Source: Dehalococcoidia bacterium
GTDB lineage: Bacteria > Chloroflexota > Dehalococcoidia > Dehalococcoidales > Fen-1064
Direction of reading: 5' to 3'
DNA length: 33,847 bases
Assembly: GCA_011171075.1 (NCBI GenBank)
Contig: DUFD01000026.1
Span: 1-33,847 of the forward strand
Positions 30,778-33,847 of the stretch are shown here, piece after piece; the first letter of the stretch is position 1, and every line of letters begins with the position of its first letter. The notes beneath the pieces were generated by a model. That model worked only from the letters and a program-made list of their open reading frames with translations, was not told the origin of the DNA and ran no database searches. A program made the translations under genes and the position numbers.

Positions 30778-30806
30778 ATAATACTACGAATATCGAATCG
30801 TGTCAA
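30778..30806 (-). promoter_or_regulatory. Consensus-like promoter of the four-cysteine protein
   Basis: On the minus strand TTGACA (30801-30806) and TATTAT (30778-30783) are exactly 17 nt apart. The start near 30771 gives a leader of about 22 nt. The -35/-10 pair equals the one at 29379-29407 base for base. Confidence 0.7.
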
Positions 30807-30880
30807 ACTGTAGCAGGGTAATATAATGACGATAAACATTATCATAACGAATTGATTGTGCGGTTATATTAAATGAAAAC

Positions 30881-30908
30881 TTGCATTTATAGATTAATGT
30901 GCTATTAT
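30881..30908 (+). promoter_or_regulatory. Predicted promoter of the Lrp/AsnC gene
   Basis: TTGCAT (30881-30886) and TATTAT (30903-30908) are 16 nt apart within an AT-rich stretch, about 50 nt upstream of the start codon. Confidence 0.5.
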
Positions 30909-30965
30909 TATAGGATAAAGATAATTTTCCGGTGAATTTTTACGATACTCATGGAGGTAGAGATG

Positions 30966-31445
30966 ATGGATACTCTGGACAGGGAGTTAATTATTGAGTT
31001 ACAGAAAGATGGCAGGAGGAGCTTCGTAGAGCTGGCCGATATCCTGCATATCAGCGAGGCCACGGCTCGGAACAGGGTCAAGCGACTCCTGAATAAGGGT
31101 ATAGTGAAAGTCACCGTGGTGCCGGACATGCATATGCTCGGTTATCAGTTTGTAAGTATTCTGGGAATCCAGATTAGACTGACCTATTTGCGGAGTATCG
31201 TCGGGCAGCTTATACAGCATGCCAACGTGTGTTATCTGGCTAATGTAACGGGCAGATTTGACCTCATAGGCATAATCGTTACGAGAACGGCCAGAGAGTT
31301 TGCGGATTTCGTCGAAAATGTGGTGTCTGTCATCCCCGGCGTCGACAGGACGGAGACCTTTGTCAGCCTTAACGTATTCAAAGGGGAGACCATCGGCATG
31401 GACACGCTCGGGCTTTTCCAGGACGAGTCTGTGTCGTCATCCTGA
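30966..31445 (+). CDS. Lrp/AsnC-family transcriptional regulator
   Basis: 159 residues. The N-terminal helix-turn-helix is textbook (MDTLDRELIIELQKDGRRSF, VELADILHISEATARNRVKR), followed by a RAM/ligand domain (residues 65-145; YLANVTGRFDLIGIIVTRTA, IPGVDRTETFVSLNVFKG). I start at ATG 30966, 8 nt after GGAGG (30953-30957); ATG 30963 is nearly equal, while ATG 30951 overlaps the ribosome site itself and was rejected. Such regulators sense amino acids or other small metabolites as octamers. The target is unknown; it converges with the HEAT-like gene (14 nt between stops). Confidence 0.9.
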   Translation: MDTLDRELIIELQKDGRRSFVELADILHISEATARNRVKRLLNKGIVKVTVVPDMHMLGYQFVSILGIQIRLTYLRSIVGQLIQHANVCYLANVTGRFDLIGIIVTRTAREFADFVENVVSVIPGVDRTETFVSLNVFKGETIGMDTLGLFQDESVSSS

Positions 31446-31459
31446 TATTTGTCCCGAAG

Positions 31460-32095
31460 TCACCCCCACTTTTTCAGGAATTTTTGGGCCTTTTTCCTGG
31501 TGGAATTCCGCGTATTATCAAGCTGCCTTCGCACCAGGGCAACCACCGGCCTTTTGTCCTCAATCTGGTCAAAAAACAGGTCGAATGATTCGATGGCCTG
31601 TCCCAACGCCACATTGCGACACTCATCGGTCTGGTACCGGGCTTTTTCAACCTTCAGAATCTCTTTGGTGACCTTTTCGGTGAGGGCTGGCTTGGCCAGG
31701 GCTATCTTGGCAGCCCCGCCGATGACGTTGGCGGCCGTTATCAGTACCGGACCGGGGATGGGGGCGAAGTATTTGTCATAGGCCTTTTCAAACCTGTTTT
31801 CAGTGTCTACAGCGGCCAGATTGCCGAGAATATGAATGGCGTCCCACTTGAGGAAGCTGTTCTCGCTTTCCAGCATATCAGTAAAGAGGTCGAACCAGGG
31901 ATAGAGGGTTTCGGGTTTCTTTTCACTGAGCAAGCGCAGGACCTTGGCACATCCATATTTGGTCCGGGCTTTTCTGGCACCCAACCCCTCAATAATCTCG
32001 GGGATTAGCTCCGGGTCCCTGATAGCCCTGTCTACGATTTCGTTTTTATCGGTCTCTTTCTGACTTATTTCCTGTAGTAAGTCTAATGATGACAT
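31460..32095 (-). CDS. HEAT/ARM-repeat-like protein
   Basis: A 211-residue, all-helical, charged protein without signal or membrane segments. Repeated helix pairs such as IPEIIEGLGARKARTKYGCA, then KVLRLLSEKKPE and FLKWDAIHILGNLAAVD, and the recurring small-residue/Asp pattern, indicate HEAT- or ARM-type repeats used for protein binding. The C-terminus is strongly basic (RRQLDNTRNSTRKKAQKFLK), which may contact nucleic acid or acidic partners. ATG 32095 has only a weak ribosome site. It stands alone, so no partner is suggested. Confidence 0.7.
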   Translation of the reverse strand: MSSLDLLQEISQKETDKNEIVDRAIRDPELIPEIIEGLGARKARTKYGCAKVLRLLSEKKPETLYPWFDLFTDMLESENSFLKWDAIHILGNLAAVDTENRFEKAYDKYFAPIPGPVLITAANVIGGAAKIALAKPALTEKVTKEILKVEKARYQTDECRNVALGQAIESFDLFFDQIEDKRPVVALVRRQLDNTRNSTRKKAQKFLKKWG

Positions 32096-32122
32096 GGCTA
32101 ATCTGCCGATTTCTCAGTACAG

Positions 32123-32141
32123 ACATTATAGTATATAATGT
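32123..32141. promoter_or_regulatory. AT-rich palindrome upstream of the HEAT-like gene
   Basis: ACATTATA (32123-32130) and TATAATGT (32134-32141) are perfect arms around GTA. Each arm contains a -10-like TATAAT reading outward, so the element may be both -10 region and operator. No matching -35 was found. Confidence 0.4.
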
Positions 32142-32215
32142 GGAACTCTGCTGGGAAGGGGTGAATGGGCGCATTGGTCAGAGAGGTGAGGGCAGGTGCT
32201 TTCATTAACTGCAGT

Positions 32216-32247
32216 CCTGTGTGACCTATATCATATTAGCTCACAGG
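32216..32247 (+). promoter_or_regulatory. Inverted repeat upstream of the copper ATPase gene
   Basis: CCTGTG (32216-32221) and CACAGG (32242-32247) are complementary; the nested TGTGA (32220-32224) and TCACA (32241-32245) also form a dyad. It lies about 55 nt before the start codon and may bind a metal-responsive regulator. It does not match the operators I know for CsoR or CueR, and the TGTGA/TCACA spacing is too wide for CRP. Confidence 0.35.
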
Positions 32248-32299
32248 AAGCAGTGATAAGCTATTATGATAATAAGTGGTTGGTCTGCAGAGGTGGTAG

Positions 32300-33847
32300 G
32301 TGACCACAAAGGCTAGAGGAAAGAATAAGAAAGAAAAGCTTGTCGTCCCGGTCACGGGGATGACCTGTACCAACTGTGCCGCCACCATCGAGAAAGGCCT
32401 GGCACAGACACCCGGCGTGGACTCGGCCAGGGTGAACTTTACCTCGGAGAAAGCCTCAATAGAGTATGACCCGTCGCAGACGGACCTCGTCAAGCTCAAG
32501 GACACCGTAGCGGGACTTGGTTACGGAATCGCCACGAAGAAGTCCATCTTTCCGGTAGCGGGCATGACCTGCGCTGCCTGCGTGGCACGAGTCGAAGAAG
32601 CCCTTGCCGGTGTCCCGGGCGTCGTTTCTGCCAACGTTAACCTGGCCTCGGAAAAGGCAACTGTTGAATACCTTGAAGGAACGGATATAGCCGACCTCAA
32701 GCGAGCCGTATCTGCAGCCGGCTACACACTGGGCGCCGAGGCGGAGACTCTCGAAGACGTTACCAGTGCCGCCCAACGTGAAATCAGGCACGTTCGCGAC
32801 CGGCTGGCGGTGGCGGCTGTGCTGGCAATAACCATATTCATCCTGATGTGGGTGCCCGATTTCAGCGGGAAGCTCTACCTGCTCTGGGCACTGGCAACCC
32901 CGGTACAGTTCTGGGTCGGCTGGCGTTACTACCGGGGGATGTGGGGGGCCCTCCGCCACAGGACAGCCGATATGAACACCCTGATTGCCGTCGGCACTTC
33001 GGCAGCCTATTTCTACAGCGTGGTTGCCGTCCTCTTCCCCGGAATCTTCACCGCCGAAGCCTTGGAGCGTAACGTCTACTTCGATACCTCGGCCATGATT
33101 ATCACCCTGATAACGCTGGGCAAGTTCCTCGAGGCTAGGGCCAAAGGGCAGACCTCGGCGGCAATTAAGAAGCTCATCGGACTGCAGCCTAAAACGGCGC
33201 TCGTCCTCCGTGACGGCCAGGAAACAGAGATACCGGTAGAAGACGTTCAGGTGGGCGACGTCATCCTGGTGCGACCCGGCGAGCGTATCCCCGTAGACGG
33301 TATTGTCCAGCAGGGCTACTCCAGCATCGATGAATCGATGGTCACCGGCGAGAGCCTGCCGGTGGAGAAAAACACAGGCGATGGCGTTATCGGGGCTACC
33401 ATCAATAAGACCGGCAGCTTTCAGTTCGAGGCGACCCGTGTGGGCAAGGATACCACCCTGGCCCAGATTATCCGCATGGTGGAGGAAGCCCAGGGGAGCA
33501 AGGCACCGATTCAGCGCCTTGCCGATGTTATCGCCAGCTACTTCGTGCCGATAGTCATCGGTATCGCCCTGATTACGTTTATCGTCTGGTTCTTCGTGGG
33601 ACCAACTCCCGCCCTTACTTTTGCCCTGCTCAACTTCGTGGCCGTCCTTATCATCGCCTGTCCCTGTGCCCTCGGCCTGGCAACACCGACAGCCATCATG
33701 GTGGGCACCGGTAAAGGGGCGGAGAACGGCGTTCTTATCCGGAGCGCCGAAGCACTGGAGCGGGCCCATAAGATAGACACCGTACTGCTCGATAAAACAG
33801 GTACATTGACGCGGGGAGAACCCAGAGTGACCGACGTTATTACCGCC
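32300..33847 (+). CDS. copA: Copper-translocating P1B-type ATPase (3' end outside window)
   Basis: 516 residues are visible and the frame stays open at the window end. The start is GTG 32300, right after an in-frame TAG (32297-32299), with GAGG about 6 nt upstream. Two heavy-metal domains come first: GMTCTNC (Cys23/26) and GMTCAAC (Cys91/94). Membrane helices start near 168; the actuator loop TGES is at 349-352, the transmembrane metal site CPC at 454-456 ([15 protein letters not shown]), and the phosphorylated Asp498 in DKTGTLT. The CPC site and two CXXC domains fit Cu+ export (P1B-1); silver is also possible. The nucleotide domain and last helices are beyond the window. A 437-residue antisense frame here is a shadow. 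Confidence 0.95.
   Translation, partial: MTTKARGKNKKEKLVVPVTGMTCTNCAATIEKGLAQTPGVDSARVNFTSEKASIEYDPSQTDLVKLKDTVAGLGYGIATKKSIFPVAGMTCAACVARVEEALAGVPGVVSANVNLASEKATVEYLEGTDIADLKRAVSAAGYTLGAEAETLEDVTSAAQREIRHVRDRLAVAAVLAITIFILMWVPDFSGKLYLLWALATPVQFWVGWRYYRGMWGALRHRTADMNTLIAVGTSAAYFYSVVAVLFPGIFTAEALERNVYFDTSAMIITLITLGKFLEARAKGQTSAAIKKLIGLQPKTALVLRDGQETEIPVEDVQVGDVILVRPGERIPVDGIVQQGYSSIDESMVTGESLPVEKNTGDGVIGATINKTGSFQFEATRVGKDTTLAQIIRMVEEAQGSKAPIQRLADVIASYFVPIVIGIALITFIVWFFVGPTPALTFALLNFVAVLIIACPCALGLATPTAIMVGTGKGAENGVLIRSAEALERAHKIDTVLLDKTGTLTRGEPRVTDVITA

Noticed and set aside
32220-32245. CRP-type site (TGTGA/TCACA) before the copper ATPase
   Set aside because: The half-sites are 16 nt apart, not 6, so it is kept only as a generic inverted repeat.
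32456-33769. 437-residue minus-strand ORF
   Set aside because: It lies wholly antisense to the copper ATPase, whose domains and motifs are certain. The composition (Gly/His/Asp-rich, no fold) is typical of an antisense shadow.
1-33847. tRNA genes, rRNA, CRISPR arrays, insertion sequences
   Set aside because: I looked for tRNA T-arm signatures, regularly spaced repeats and transposase-like proteins and found none.

Overview
The window looks like chromosome from an anaerobic or micro-aerobic bacterium of the Chloroflexota, most likely a Dehalococcoidia relative. This is inferred from gene content only: an NrpR-type nitrogen repressor in a bacterial amtB-glnK-glnA operon, paired acyl-CoA dehydrogenases, tandem class III CoA transferases, an NDP-forming acyl-CoA synthetase-like protein, MoxR/DUF58 genes and Lrp/AsnC and XRE regulators. 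Promoters are classical sigma70-like (several TTGACA boxes with 17-18 nt spacers), Shine-Dalgarno sites are strong, and GTG/TTG starts are common. No tRNA, rRNA, transposase or CRISPR array was seen.

Layout. 1-369: end of a DUF1614 membrane protein, then a perfect hairpin. 468-2878 (minus): two acyl-CoA dehydrogenase subunits. 3297-7080: three lipoproteins (one methionine-rich, one with a transglutaminase-like triad and coiled coils, one unknown), plus plsY (minus) and a damaged VOC-fold gene. 7121-13932 (minus): a tightly packed nitrogen operon, amtB-glnK-glnA-nadE-nrpR-thiF-like, in which ammonium uptake, its PII sensor, glutamine synthesis, a glutamine-using NAD synthetase and a 2-oxoglutarate-type repressor lie together; a dyad overlaps the amtB promoter. 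14043-16713 (minus): a small unknown protein, an orphan response regulator lacking the phospho-acceptor Asp, hisF and hisH. 17159-18194: two divergent XRE regulators with well-formed promoters, one apparently leaderless with an operator-like palindrome between -35 and -10. 18508-24915 (plus): a six-gene envelope cluster (two small membrane proteins, a 649-residue Ig-like/DUF4129-like protein, DUF4350, MoxR ATPase, DUF58) with no transglutaminase gene. 24934-29006: CoA-metabolism genes arranged divergently around a shared promoter region. 29007-29502: no protein gene, but a terminator, a strongly folded element flanked by inverted repeats (candidate ncRNA) and an orphan minus-strand promoter. 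29503-32095: a monoacylglycerol-lipase-like hydrolase, a 76-residue Cys-cluster protein, an Lrp/AsnC regulator and a HEAT-like protein. 32300-end: N-terminal 516 residues of a CopA-type copper ATPase.

Most interesting points: the NrpR nitrogen operon and its candidate operator; the structured element and opposing promoter at 29142-29407; the leaderless XRE gene; the VOC gene with an ATT start and a frameshift that removes a metal ligand; the response regulator with Glu instead of Asp; and the CoA-transferase pair in which only one member keeps the usual Asp.
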